Below, piece after piece: positions 34,201 to 46,959 of a stretch of DNA of 64,000 bases. Both the position numbers and the translations under genes were made by a program. This DNA comes from Colocasia esculenta (lineage: Eukaryota; Streptophyta; Magnoliopsida; Alismatales; Araceae): NCBI GenBank assembly GCA_014218235.1, contig CM024753.1, forward strand, positions 175,932,348-175,996,347, given 5' to 3'. The notes beneath the pieces are model-generated. The model was not told the origin of the DNA. It saw only the letters and a program-made list of their open reading frames with translations, and did not search any database. The first letter of the stretch is position 1, and each line of letters opens with the position of its first letter.

Positions 34201-35603
34201 ATGCAACAGGACAACGATCCATTCTTGGTTCGTGTCAAGGAAACCTTAGCGGACAGACTGGATTTTTCCATGACTGAAGATGGAAGGTTAGTATTCCAAG
34301 GGAGAACTTGTGGTCCCAGACACCGAAGCCCTAAAAAGGAAACTAATGGACGAAGCTCATCAAACTAAGTACACTATTCATCCAGGAGGTACCAAATGTA
34401 TCAAGACATGAAAAGAACATTTTGGTGGCCGAATATGAAGAGGAAAGTAGCCGAGCATGTAGCTCATTGCCTCACATTCACAAGTGAAGGCAGAACATAT
34501 GCGCCCTGCGGTGTGCTCAGACCACTAGATATCCCAGAATGGAAGTGGGAAAGCATTGGCATGGACTTCATCATGGGTTTACCCAGAACTCGTGGTGGAC
34601 TTGACGCCATATGGGTCATCGTTGACCGTTGACCAAATCTGCGCACTTCTTACCCATAAAGAGTACATGGTCTGTGGAGTGCTAGCTGCATTATATGTCA
34701 AGGAGATCGTGCGGTTGGTTGCACGGTATTCCGTCATCTATTATCTCAGATCGAGATCCAAGGTTCACCTCTCATTTTTGGAAAGGTCTGCAAACTGCCC
34801 TTGGTACGAAGCTTAATTTTAGTACTGTTCTTTCACCCGCAGACTGATGGGCAAATTGAGAGGACAAATCAATTGTAGAAGACATGTTAAAGCCTGCATT
34901 ATAGATTTCAATGGTCATTGGAATGAACACTTACCCTTGATTGAGTTCGCCTATAACAACAGTTACCAGGCGAGTATTAAAATAGCACCATTTGAAGCAC
35001 TTTATGGCAGGAATTGTAGATCTCCTGTGTGCTGGAATGAAGTGGGAGAACAACAATGGTTAGGACCTGACATGGTACAAAGTACAACCCGGGATATACA
35101 AATGATACGAGATCGACTCAAGATTGCTCAGTCTAGACAGAAGAGCTATGTTGATAAGAGAAGACGGGAACTGGAATTTCAAATAGGAGATCATGTGCTA
35201 ATGAAGATATCTCCTACCCGTGTATTCAAAGATTCGGAGTGAAAGGAAAACTTAGTCCAAGATTCAAAGTCCTTTGAAGTACTTGAAAGGATTGGTGAGG
35301 TTGCTTACAGACTGGCCTTGTCGCCAATTTGGCAAGTGTGCACAACGCCTTCCATGTCTCCATGCTTAGGAAGTATGTGTACGATCCTACACATGTCATT
35401 CGCCATATGATCTGGTGTTAAACAAGGCATACTATGAAGAGAAGCCAGTCAAGATACTAGAACGGAAGGTACAACAACTCAGAAATCGTCTCATTCACGT
35501 GGTGAAGTTCTTATGGAATAACCGCGGAGTGGGAAGCCACATGGAATCAGAAGGAATTATCAGACGCAACTACCCTAATCTATTCGGTAAGTCATTCTCT
35601 CTC
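31279..35603 (+). pseudogene. Broken gag-pol of gypsy chromovirus A
   Basis: The gag start ATG is at 31279, with gag motifs PPRFSGSTDPDEAEHWL near 31424. A zinc knuckle CKHCDKPGHTADEC and a second partial knuckle (CLRCG) lie at 32070-32160. The protease active site LFDTGATHSF is near 32310 and ILGADWL near 32530. Reverse transcriptase runs from about 32760, with FVKKKDGS, LCIDYRQLNQ and an intact catalytic FIDD at 33290-33301. RNase H (VYTDASG) lies at 33715-33865. Integrase occupies 34370-35240 with FWWPNMK, PEWKWESI, MDFIMGLPRT and FEALYGRNCRSP. A chromodomain-like tail (HVVKFLWNN.. RRNYPNLF) is at 35430-35590. Many frameshifts and stops break the frame, so no full polyprotein is encoded as written. 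Confidence 0.9.
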
Positions 35604-38448
35604 TGTAAGGTCATATGATTTGAGAAAAAAAAAATAATAAATTAAAAACTCAGCTAAGGGATATTCAATGAAAAGAGCATTAAATAAAACCCATTAATGG
35701 AAAGAGTAATGGGCTTTGCCTAATGGATCCTCTAGAATTTATTGGGTCAAATATGAATTTATAAATAGGGAATAAAAGAAATACCCTAAATTTGGAGTCT
35801 TAATATCTCCTAAATAGAAAAGGATTCTTTAAGCATTAAAAGAGGCAATAAGAGTTGGAATTGGATTCCTAAACCTACCCCATATAGTCTAGCACGAATT
35901 TAGATACTATCCTAACCCAATTAGAGATTGGAAAGCAAGAGGAAAGGTGGATTAGGAAATCTCGTAATTAAGAGGAATTTGAGTATAGGTAGAATAGGAA
36001 CTTGTATTTATATAAAACACCTCTAAACCCTCTTGGCCGACCCTAGCTCGTTGCCAAAGGTTGTTGGACATCGAGAAAGGTCAAGGAGGAGAGGATCTCG
36101 TGGGGAGAAGAGTTCTTGGAGCTTCTTCCTCGTTCTTAGAGTTCTAAGCCCTAGAAGATATCGAGTCAAAGGTAGGCATTCTCACAAGCAAAACCAAATC
36201 AAATCCATTATAGGTAGTTCCATTACCATGAACAAAAGCCTCTTGTTTCATAATTTTTCATCGAGCCAATCTTTTGTTCTTGATTTTAAAAGTTCTGCAA
36301 ACATGATAACCCCGAGACATCATGTTTAATTCAAATCTCTATGAATACTTGATCCCATGCTACGAATTTTTACTGTAGACACTTCATGTTGTTAGGGATC
36401 TTTTGCCCCTGAAAGCCCTAATTTTTGTTGAGCATGTTGCTCGAATTAAATCAATCTTGCTCTGTGTATCATGTTCTGTGTTACTCATTATTGTTCATGC
36501 TCAACCATGTTCAAACCATGCCTCTCTCTAATTCCTTTACTGGAAGCACTCTCGCATGTCTAGTTTCATTTGCCCCTAGTTTCATGATTTTTCATCGTGT
36601 ATACAATTAGTTATGATTTTCTGAACGACCCTGTATCAAAATCTGATATTCGGGACCGCAATCCAAGACAGAGCAGAACTCTGTCAGACTCATCCCGGAC
36701 CTGAGAACGTGACGGCCCGACAAGTCGCGTTCTTAAGCCCGTCGCGACGCCTCTTCTTGTCGCGTTCTGAACGCGACAGAAACCCCGTCGCGTTCTGGCC
36801 GCCTGAGCAGACAGCCCTGTCGCGACCCTACAGGACCCTGTCGCGTTCCATCAAGACCCTGTCGCGACCCTTACATGGGTACGTCGCGTTCACAGGATTT
36901 TGCATGAAAACCCATAAAATTTGTTACTCTCACTTTCTAAAATATTCTTACGCCTTTTTCACAGTCACATACGCAGTAAAAACACCTGTTTTTAAATTGG
37001 AGCATATTGAATGCTTTAAATCACATATTCACGACTTCTTTTCTATCTATGATTTCTCATAATGTATCTGGTAATTTATTGCAATAAAGTATATTAAGGC
37101 CCTATTTTAAGGACTTGTATTCGTTTCTTGCGTTGTTTATATACCGATATCGACGCTCCACTGTTCTAGAATTCCTCTAGAACGTCGAGCACCTGTTTTT
37201 ATAAACACACTTTACTTGGCTTGTGGTGAACTCTCCGTCGGATATTCCTTTCGCTGACTAGTGAACCATTGCACAAGCCCTCCGTAAGTCTCTTCTGATC
37301 ATGGATTCCCACATGGTCGACGAGCCGGTTGTACCCTAACACCCATTACACCTTTAGGGATCGATATGATCCAAATGGCTATTAGAAGTTCGCTCTCGTC
37401 TTGCATCATGCCGGACCTCTGGACCTGTGCTTAACATGCCAGTGGTAGGGTCGTGAGTTCCACCTGACTGCCAACACCAAGTGCGCGTGTTGTGCAACTG
37501 TTACTATCGCCTATTTACTCGTCGCATTACGTGCAATGTCCAGTAGCTCTCATCTGTACTCTACTCGCTCGTCTATTCACGTTCTCTCTACTATCTCGTC
37601 TATTCATCTAGTGCTCTTAACTATCTTGGTACTCTATATTGGCCATTGACTGATTGTCTAAATATACAATATAACCAATGCTGGCAATATATAAGGGCCC
37701 GATCTGGTCTTGGGATGTGCGCCCGAAAGTGCTAGTGCCCATGGAGTTAAATGATCAGAGTGTTTGGCATTAACTCAAGTTCTATCTATCTCGACTATCT
37801 ATATGACAATCAAAACACAAACGTGCTATACTCTCTTGATGTCTAGAATGACAAACAGTGCTATACTCATCGTGCTATTATTATACTTTGTGATAGTTGT
37901 GCTATGGCATCCTGCTATTCATCTATACTGGATACTTGTGCTATTTTTGGAAACTATACTCGATCACGTGCTATGTGCTATCCTGTTACCTGTTGTGCTA
38001 TCTCTTGCTATATTTTTGACTCTCTTGTACCTGCTATCTTTAGATACTCTGCCATTAAATACGTTAATTATTTAAAGCCTGCTTGAGCCTGAGATTTAAG
38101 TCCTACTGGCGTTATCGCTCACCCTATGTTATTTGCGTTGTTGTTCTCAGTGAGACCGAGGATGACACATCACTCACGAGGAAGGGAATGACCAGAGTGA
38201 GCCAGAGTACCCTCGAGTCATTATGTTATCTTAGAGTTGTAGTTAGTTATTTCCTTTTATTGCAATGTAATTGGGCCCTATAGAATGGCTCTGATATTAG
38301 TGGTTGTAACTAGAACTTGAAAAGTTATTAATGAGAAGTATTTTGCTTTAGTATTATTCAATGTGCAATGGTTTGATGTCTAGTATTTGCTCTATACATT
38401 TTTCTTGCAACTGCCTTCGCGCTCCGATATTCCGCATCGGGCGTGACA
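35604..38448 (+). repeat. 3' LTR of gypsy A
   Basis: Starts TGTAAGGTC shortly after the pol end and ends GGGCGTGACA before TAAAC. It differs from the 5' LTR largely by single-base deletions. No clear polypurine tract is seen upstream. Confidence 0.85.
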
Positions 38449-38453
38449 TAAAC

Positions 38454-39589
38454 TCCTTCTGCATCTTTTCTCTTGGCCTTTTTATCTGTTTTGCATACAT
38501 CTTCATGCCACCAGGTCTTCTTCTCCTTCTCTTCACACCCCACCATCACTCTTCCTACTCTCTCAACTCCTCTATCTCCTTTCCCACCCCGCTACCATAC
38601 TCTGGGAGTACTATCTTTCAGAAGAAAGAAAGAAAGGAAGAAAGAAGGAAAAAGTAGTAAGGGAGAGTAAATAGGAGCAAGATGCGAAACGGGAAAATTA
38701 GAAGCCATCTTGACCTGATAGTGTTGTCCGACTATGGTAGGTGCCTCCTGTAAATTCTTGATTACATATTCTCAGGCCCTCTCCATCCCTAAAGCCTTTA
38801 TTTTTCTGCTTGTTTTATGCTCTGTAAGAACTTCTAAAATAAGCCAATCAACCTCATGTTCTATATTAGTGACTTTGAATAAGCTTAACAAATCTCATGT
38901 TTTCCTCCTATGTTCATGTATCGTATGATTTTTGATATCCTCTCCCTGACAACTATTGGTCACTACCACTCCAGATCAGTGGAAATTTCTTTTGTATATC
39001 CTTGCTTAATCTATCTCGTAATAATCATGGGCTTTATCTTTTCTTGAATATGACCATAGTTTTAAACCTTCAAGCAACGATTCATGAGGTTCCATTAGTT
39101 CTAAACATTATCTTTTTCCAACAGAATACTCAATTTTTGATTCCATCCTTTTCTGATAGAATAATCAACCTGGACTCCCTCTGGTTGTATTTTATAGACC
39201 TCGAACAAACCTTATAAATTCCTTTGTCTATAAGTAATACCATCGTTGGCTATGTACCTCTGTCATAAATTGATTTCAATCCCTTGCTAGTATGTTTTGA
39301 ACACAAATTACTCTTGAAACTAGAAACCTCGATTTGTTTTCCTACATGACAAGAGAATCTAATTAGTTTGATTTGTGCCACTGAATGTGGTCATTATTAT
39401 ACAAGAATGACTGTTTGATCTACAGATTAAGGGCTAGATGAAATCTGAACATGAAACCAAGTTGCTTATTCTATTACTGACTACTTAGCAAGCCAATTTT
39501 GGTATAAACCAGATTTTTCTGCTACCTGAGTAGAAAGAGAAGGGTGTTGGTTTACTGATCGTAAGATTCTCACCCTTTCTGTAAGACCC
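38454..39589 (+). repeat. LTR-like segment C, right part, and unexplained sequence
   Basis: Continuation of 27547-28192 after removal of gypsy A. It opens with CT-rich sequence (38454-38600), then a purine-rich AAGAAAGAAAGGAAG stretch, then AT-rich sequence up to gypsy B. No gene or domain was recognised. Its right end is not a recognisable LTR end, so C seems truncated at the junction with B. Confidence 0.4.
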
Positions 39590-41896
39590 GGCCCTCTTGG
39601 GCCCTTGACCCTATCCTCAGGGTCCCGACGGACACCCTAATCGCGACATGGTCGCACCAGGGGAGCCTATCGTGATAGGCTTTTGGTCGCGGCACACCTA
39701 TCCGTCGCGACATTGTTGCTATGGGGGTGGGCGTCGTGTTCTTGTCGCGGCGTCTGAAGGTGAAGCGACTGCTTTTCTAACCGATCTGACCGCTATCCTT
39801 TCTATCAAAATGGCCTTGTCGGGTGTCAGGTGTGTACAACATTGACGCGACCTGGCAGACCGTTGTGTTATGGTTTCTCGGTCTTTGAGGTTTGACTGCT
39901 TTTGGTGTCGCACTAGGTTCGACAGTCGCGACACCCGGGGGGGTCGCGACATGCATACTGTCGCGCCACCTCGACCCGTCGTATCTCTGGGGCCGTCGGT
40001 TCAAACCGAGGAAGGCGACCCCTTTGTTCTTCCCCTTCCTTTCTTCTCCTTCTTTCTTCTTCCTCCCCCTTCGAGCCCTCTTCTTCTCCAGAGATTCTTG
40101 GCTTTTTCATGGTGCTCGTGGCGAGGAGTGACGCCCTCGGTGTAGGCGACGTTCTCCGGTGCTTGGAGCAAGAGGAGGTGGCCATTCCGACGTGAATGCC
40201 CCAACGGGGTCGCTCTACTCTTGGAGGTAGGGACCCCTTGTTCTCCTCTCGTTCTAGTATGCTCCCTTCCCCTTGAGAGCTTGTTTCTCTGTGGTTTGGG
40301 GTTGTGGGGTGTGAGGATCATGCTCGTGGTGAGTGAGGTTTCCCTCGAGCGTAGATTTCCTTGTAATCCATGTTTTATGGGGTTTTGAGGTGGTTTGGTT
40401 GTTTATAAGCTTTCCCATGCGTTTCCCATGCTCCCTCCCCCATATGGATGTGTTTGTACCGGTTTTTGGGGCGGTCCTTGGAGGACTATACCGACGCGCT
40501 CCTCGTCTGAGATCGCGACCAGTATAGAGGTCCGTGATGATGTCGCTACTGGCGCGGCCGCCGTGACATCATCGCGATGCTCTACTAAGGCGTCGCGACA
40601 TGGTCGCAACAACTTGAGGCGTCGCGACAGTGTCGCGATAGCCTGTGGCGTCGCTATAGCCCTGGGAGTCCTGACAGCCCTAGAGACAGGTAAGTCTTTG
40701 CAGAGTTCCGTTTCCCATGGAGTCTTTGTCGTTCCGGTTCTTTCTGTACCCGTGGCTCAGTGCTAGTTCCCTAGTATGGTCCTACACTAGTCGTTCGGCT
40801 AGTGCTCGGCACCGAGGGCTTGTCCCGTGAGAGAGGTTGCTACCATTTGCCTGGGACCCCAATCCTCGTGCGCCTTAGAGGGAGCGTTTAGGGCGATGAA
40901 CTACTTGAGTCATGGACTCTGGAGTTAAGGGGAAAACGGTGGTTCGGACAGCAGCGTCGAGTCATTTGCAAAGCTCTCTCTTGTTGGTCTAGGCCGAGGA
41001 CGGCAGGAGTTCTACCACCGGTGCAGGCCAGCCAGTCCTTCTTCTCACTGCATCGCACTTTGTGGCCACGAAACCACCTAGAGAGGCCAGGCATGGGACC
41101 GTAGTCCATCAGACTACGGCAGTTACTATTGTGTTACTTGTGTCCCTGCCCCACTCTGACGAGACGTGGAGGTTTGGACCTAGGTCAAGGATAAGACGTC
41201 AGTGGAAGCACCTGACCGATTGACTAGTGGTAGCATTTTCCGAGCTAGTGTCTTTTTTCCAGGCAGGGTTCTCTTTGCCTGCGTTGCCAGCCGTGTGGTG
41301 GTCATGACGTGTAGGTTCTACAGAGTTTTCTGATCGTGGTGTCCTTCCCGTATCGTTGCTAGTTTAGAAGCTTTGCTTCCGCACTTTCTCTTTCTTTGTA
41401 GAGTAGAAATATAACTGCTGTTATTTATTTATATATTCTTCTTCCTGTTAGAGCCAGTAGGATATTGGTAGTCCCTACTGAGCTTCTGTTGTGAAGCTCA
41501 TCCCTTCTTTTTCCAGGTGATACTTCTCAGCAGCGGCAGGGCGCAGCGTCAGGCGTAGTTGGCGGGGGCGGTAGTCGTCGTCCCTGCAGCTAGTAGTGGT
41601 TTCCCCCTTTCAATTGTACATCACCCTCGGGGTATGCCCCTAAGGGCTCTATCCTTCTCTTTTTACTTGTACTAGTTGTGCGTGTGTTGGGACTATACCT
41701 AGAGTGATACGCTACAGTCTCGCTCTTCTTTCTGCTTCCGTGTGTGTGCTTCTAGTTTAGTAGTTGATGTTTATTTCCCTTACATATTCTGTTACACTTG
41801 TGTTATAGCCCTTCCGGATCCCTGGATCTGTGGGCGGCAACTGCAAAAATCAGGTCCTCGGCTTCAGCCGAGGGTCGAGTTCTCGGGGTCGTTACA
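39590..41896 (+). repeat. 5' LTR of gypsy B
   Basis: TGTAAGACCCGG to GTCGTTACA. Two clusters of GTCGCGAC-type motifs lie at about 39630-39970 and 40500-40660. It ends with a hairpin-like GGTCCTCGGCTTCAGCCGAGG near 41851. Confidence 0.88.
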
Positions 41897-41898
41897 GT

Positions 41899-41910
41899 TG
41901 GTATCAGAGT
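41899..41910 (+). other. Primer binding site of gypsy B
   Basis: TGGTATCAGAGT, a methionine-tRNA-type site two bases after the LTR end. Confidence 0.82.
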
Positions 41911-42032
41911 GAGAGTCTAACAGGACTTGTAATGGATTTAAACTACAATAGAGAGTCCCAACATAGTACAAGTACACTGCTAGCCGCCCGAGTTGGTATT
42001 GTTAACCTTGTTGGTTGGGTGTCGTGCAGGAT

Positions 42033-45000
42033 ATGGCCCCGCGCAGGCGTAGGCAGGCCAGAGAGCTGATGGAGCAGCAAGGTGAGTCAGATATGCCCGC
42101 ACTGGGTCAGGTTCAGGAGGAGGTGTCAGCGGAGGAGTCTGTGGCACTACCTCATGAGGAAGCGGCAGCGGCAGCAGCAGCAATGGTACCAGCCCCTGCC
42201 ACAGCAGTATAAGGATTGGTTTCCTTTGGCTGAGCAGTTCTTCAGGACCCTGTACCAGGGAGCATGGCAGCCTTGGCAGGCAGCAGCAAGAGGTCAGTCT
42301 CAAGTACCTCCCCCCGCAGTACCAGAGTAGCAGGCAAATCTCAGGTAGACCACCCAGTAGTTCATCAGGCATCGAGCACTAGGAGTACTCGGTCGATAGG
42401 AGGAGGATGGGTGTCACTGAGGATAGAACTGCCCTCTTGGAGAGGTTCTTGCATCTCTGACCGCCGGTGTTTCTACGGTGACTACGACCCAGACAGAGCT
42501 GAGAGTTGGACGCACGAGTTGGAGCGTACGTTCGAGACCATGGAGTGCGCCGAGGAAGATCAGGTCAGATTGGCAGTATATCAGCTCACGGGGCCAGCCC
42601 ATGAGTGGTGGAGAGTTCAGATGTAGACTCACTTCCCAGGACAATGTTTGGATCAGGTTACTTGGCAGAAGTTTTTAGAGGTCTTCAACGGTGAGTATTT
42701 TACTGATTATGCTCGACATAAGAGGCGAGATCAGTTTCATGAGTTGGTTCAGGGTGATCTGACGGTTGCTCAGTATCACCAGAGGTTGTCAGATTGTTGA
42801 GGCATGTTCCTCACATGGTAGGCAGTGAGCAGGCTTGTCCAGAGAGGTTTATTGCAGGACTGAGGCCAAATTTTAGGGTGGGGTTGACCGCCTATATGTG
42901 CACCACCTTGGGAGTGGTAGTGGCTAAGGCCACCGCCTTAGAGAGAGAGACCTGGCAGCCCTAGCAGCAGCAGTAGTAGCAGTAGCAGGGAGGAGCTTCC
43001 TCCAGGACCACACCGTACTAGCGCCCCGCAGGTAATCGTGGTAGTGCGACTTCTTCTTCTTCGGGCTCAGACAGTTTGGGCAGTTCCAGTTTGCGCTTGA
43101 GGTTCAAGCAGATGACCACTCATGGAGGTGGTCGGGGCAAGCAGCAGAAGCACCAGTCGAGGTTTGCAGAGCATCGTTCAGCAGGCAGCCGAGCAGGGGC
43201 AGGCAAGAGGCAGTTTGTTACACTTGTGGTTTTGCCGGACCACTTTATGAGGGATTGCCCAATGGGGCAAGTCCAGCAGCCGCAGCATCCTGCAGTACCC
43301 TCAGCAATGCCGTAGTACCAGTACCCTTAGCAGTTGCAGGCACCTCGTCAGTAGTAGCAAGGGCAGTACCATTTTGCAGCCTCAGCAGTTCCAACAGCAT
43401 TAGCACCTCATTATTTTAGTCATACCAGCAACAGCAGCAGCAGTTTCCGCAGCACCAGTAGCCACCGCAGCAGCAGCAACCCCAGCAGGTGTCGCAGCGT
43501 GGGCGGGATGTGGTCGTGTGATGGCCTCTCACCAGGGAGGAGGCCGAAGCGTCAAACCTTGTTATAGTACTTTGCCTATCCTTGGTAGAGCTGCTCGTGT
43601 TTCTAGTTGATCCCGGTGCTTCTCTCTATTTTACTTCCGAGGAGTTTTTACGAGTCGCTGGTTCGTCACACCCCTAAGATGCAGTTAATGTGATGGTCGA
43701 TCTTCCGTCCGTGATTACATGCGTTCTTTTCGGTTACTTGGAGGGTGTTACAGTTGAGGTCCAGGAACACCAGTTGCCGACCAGGTTGTACGCGTTGTAG
43801 CTTCGTGACTTTGACATCATTCTGGGCATGGACTGGTTGGAGGCTCACTCAGCTGTGGTAGATTATCATCGGAAGCCGTTCGATTTGAGATACCTGGAGC
43901 GCCTGTTCTCAGCTTCCAAGGTATTCGGTCTACCCGTCGACCTTTTATTTCTTTCTGTAGAGCTCGTCATTTGATCCGCGATGTTTCATATCTATCTTGC
44001 TTCTGTTGTTTCTTCTGAGCCTAGCGAGTCGTCGATTTTTGATGTACCTGTTGTTTGTGAGTTTCTCTGATGTTTTCCCAGAGGACCTACCTGGGTTACT
44101 GCCTGAGCGGGAGGTGGAGTTCTCCACTGAGGTTTTGCCTGGTACGATGCCTTTATCTAAGGCACCTTACCGGATCGCTCTGGCTGAGTTGCGCGAGCTG
44201 AAGCGCCAGTTGCAGGAGTTGCTCGAGTTGGGTTTTATTCTTCTGAACCATTCATCATGGGGATGCCAATGCTGTTCGTGAGGAAGAAGGATGGCAGCTT
44301 GAGGTTGTGCATCGATTATAGGCAGTTGAACCAGGTAACAGTGAAGAACAAGTATCTGTTGCCCCGGATCGATGACTTGTTTGATCAGTTGCAGTCAGCT
44401 ATCGTGTTTTCGAAGATTGACTTGAGATCAGGCTACTACTAGTTGAGGATCAGAGCATCATATATTGGCATGACAGCTTTCCATTCAAGGTATGGTCACT
44501 TTGAGTTCGTCGTGATGCCGTTTGGGCTCACGAACGTGCCAGTAGCTTTTATCGATTTGATGCATAGAGTGTTCAGTGAGTACTTGGACATGTTTGTGGT
44601 CAACTTTATAGATTACATTTTGGTCTACTCGGCTTTTGAGAAGGAGCACGAGGAGCATCTGAGGATCGTGCTAGAGACGTTGCGAAGCCACCAACTTTAT
44701 GCCAAGTTCGACAAGTGCAAATTTTGGCTGAGGGAGGTGCACTTTCTCAGGCACGTGATCTCAGGTTCTAGTGTGCAGTGGACCCTGCCAAGGTTGAGGC
44801 AGTGTTGTCTTGGGAGCAGCCCACTTCAGTGTCAGAGGTTCGCAACTTTCTGGGTTTGGCAGGCTATTACAGGAGATTCATCCAAGACTTTTCCAGGATT
44901 GCAGAGCCATTGACCAGATTGACCAGACTTGAGGCCAGGTTTGTTTGGACTGAGGACTGCGAGCGGAGTTTCCAGGAGCTGAAGACGAGATTGACTTCAG

Positions 45001-46870
45001 CACCAGTGTTGGTCTTGCCGTCAGGTAGCGGGGGTTTTATGGTCTACACTGATGCTTCGAGGTCAGGTTTGGGTGTAGTGCTAATGCAGCATGGTGGGGT
45101 CGTTGCCCATGCTTCTCGGCAGTTGAGAAGCATGAGGAGAACTACCCTACCCACGACTTAGAGTTGGCAGCAGTGGTGTTCTCTCTGAAGTTGTGGAGGC
45201 ACTATTTGTACGGCGAGGTGTTTGAGATCTTCACAGATCATCAGAGTTTGTAGTATATCTTCACTCAGAAGGATTTGAACTTAAGGCAGCGCAGATGGAT
45301 TGAGTATTTGAAGGATTATGACCTTACCCTCTCCTATCAACCAGGAAGGGCTAACGTCATGGCAGATGCTTTGAGCAGGCATGTTCACCTGAGTTCGTTG
45401 ATGGTCAGAGAGTGGAGGCTATTTGAGGACTTGTCCCAGGGAGTTTTCTACCCCTGAGGCGTAGGGACCATGCAGTGATAACCCATTTTTCAGTTCACCC
45501 GTCAGTGTATCATCAGGTGTTGTAGGCACAGCAGCAGACTCAGAGTTGGCAGATATTTTATAGATGCTAGATGTTGAACTGGACGAGGACCGTGAGGTCA
45601 GATTCAGAGGCAGATTGTATGTTCTCGGTGATGCGTGCCAGGCGCTGTTGTCAGAGTCACACCGGTCGAGGTATGTTGTTCGTCTTGGTTCCACAAGATG
45701 TATCACAACCTGAGGATGTTCTTCTGGTGGCCAGGGATGAAGAGGGGCGTGGCAAAGTTTGTCGCTCGATGCCTTACCTATCAACAGGTGAAGGCTGAGC
45801 ATCAGGGTCCTGGTGGTGAGCAGCAGTCGTTACCCATTCCCGAGTGGAAGTGGGACGACATCACCATGGACTTTGTGGTTGGTTTACCCCGTACTCCATA
45901 GAGGCATGATGGTATCTGGGTGATTGTAGATTGATTGACCAAGTCAGCGCACTTTCTTCCAGTCAGGATGTCTTGGTCAGTGGACAGGCTTTCCAGACTA
46001 TATGTGGACCCCAGCTTCGATTATTTTCGACAGAGATCTAAGGTTCACTTATGGGTTTTGGCGCAGTTTGTAGAGAGCTCTTGGTACAGAGTTGAGGCTG
46101 AGTTCAGCATATCACCCGCACTCAGATGGTTAGTCAGAGAGGACTATTCAAACTTTGGAGGATATGCTGAGAGCGTGGTGTTTGGACTGGAGTGGCACCT
46201 GGGAGTCGCACCTTCCGATGGTAGAGTTTTCATATAACAATAGTTATCACTCGAGCATTGGAATGGCACCATACGAGGCTTTGTGTGGTCGGCCGTGTAG
46301 GACACCACTTCACTGGTTCGAGGTTGGTGAGAGGTAGCTTTTGGGACCAGAGATGGTGCAGCAGTGTGCAGACACAGTCAGCTTAGTCAGGCAGAGACTT
46401 CAGGCAGCACAGAGTAGGCAAAAGAGCTATGCAGATATCTGCAGGAGGCCGTTGCAGTTCAGTGTAGGTGACCTTGTGTTCTTGTGAGTTTCGGCAACCA
46501 AGGGTGTTGTGAGATTTGGCAAGAAGGGAAAGCTCAGTCCCAGGTATATTGGGCCTTTCCCTATCATAGAGAGGATCAGCGAGGTAGCTTACAGGTTGAG
46601 TCTTCTGGCAAAGTTGGCAGGCGTGCATAGTGTTTTTATGTTTCTCTCAGCTCAGGAGGTACGTCACAGATCCATCGCACGTGTTGAACTACTCGCAGCT
46701 TGAGGTAGCGCCAGAGCACCAGGTCAGAGTTGTGGACCGCAGAGTACAGTAGTTGTGCAGGAAGCAGATTCCGCTGGTCAAGGTTGTTTGGGAGAACCGC
46801 GTTGGTGGCGAGACCACTTGGGAACGCAAGGATGAGATGCGAGAGCAGTTCCTGTATTTGTTTGATTGAC
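42033..46870 (+). pseudogene. Broken gag-pol of gypsy chromovirus B
   Basis: The gag ATG at 42033 starts MAPRRRRQARE. The gag core (FYGDYDPDRAESWTHELE, LTGPAHEWW) is at 42470-42780. A long Gln-rich, CAG-rich linker spans about 42955-43500 and is interrupted by a knuckle split by a frameshift near 43215-43260. Protease shows VDPGAS (Asp-Pro in place of the usual Asp-Ser/Thr) near 43600 and ILGMDWLEAHS near 43820. Reverse transcriptase spans 44090-44800 with FVRKKDGSLRLCIDYRQLNQ; its catalytic motif at about 44605-44616 reads FIDY, so the second aspartate is lost. RNase H (VYTDASRSGLG) is near 45042, integrase (FFWWPGMKRGVAK, PEWKWDDITMDFVVGL) at 45690-46340, and a chromodomain-like tail at 46640-46870. 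Multiple stops and shifts make it non-functional as written. Confidence 0.9.
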
Positions 46871-46947
46871 CGATATGTTGTTTTCCCTTTTGCGTTACTT
46901 CCTATTGAAACTGAGTTTCTCTCTAATTTCTAGGACAAAATTTCTTA

Positions 46948-46959
46948 AGGAGGGTGGGA
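46948..46959 (+). other. Polypurine tract of gypsy B
   Basis: AGGAGGGTGGGA ends directly at the 3' LTR start TGTAAGACC. Confidence 0.75.

Larger units (their letters stand above)
28193..38448 (+). mobile_element. Ty3/gypsy chromovirus A, complete with TSD TAAAC, coding region broken
   Basis: Two direct LTRs (2883 and 2845 bp) flank a primer binding site and a degraded gag-pol in the order gag, protease, reverse transcriptase, RNase H, integrase, chromodomain-like tail. That order is Ty3/gypsy, and the chromodomain-like end plus long LTRs suggest the Tekay/Del clade. The five-base duplication TAAAC shows a single insertion event into segment C. The 5' LTR starts TATAGCA where the 3' LTR starts TGTAAGG, so the terminal G is lost on the left. 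Confidence 0.88.

Noticed and set aside
31279..35603. Endogenous pararetrovirus origin for the reverse transcriptase
   Set aside because: An integrase follows RNase H, LTRs and a 5-bp duplication flank it, and a chromodomain-like tail is present, all of which indicate a Ty3/gypsy retrotransposon.
38682..38753. Possible first exon (short ATG frame followed by a GT) after a CT-rich leader
   Set aside because: A 23-codon frame with no homology signal inside a repeat remnant is not enough to call a gene.
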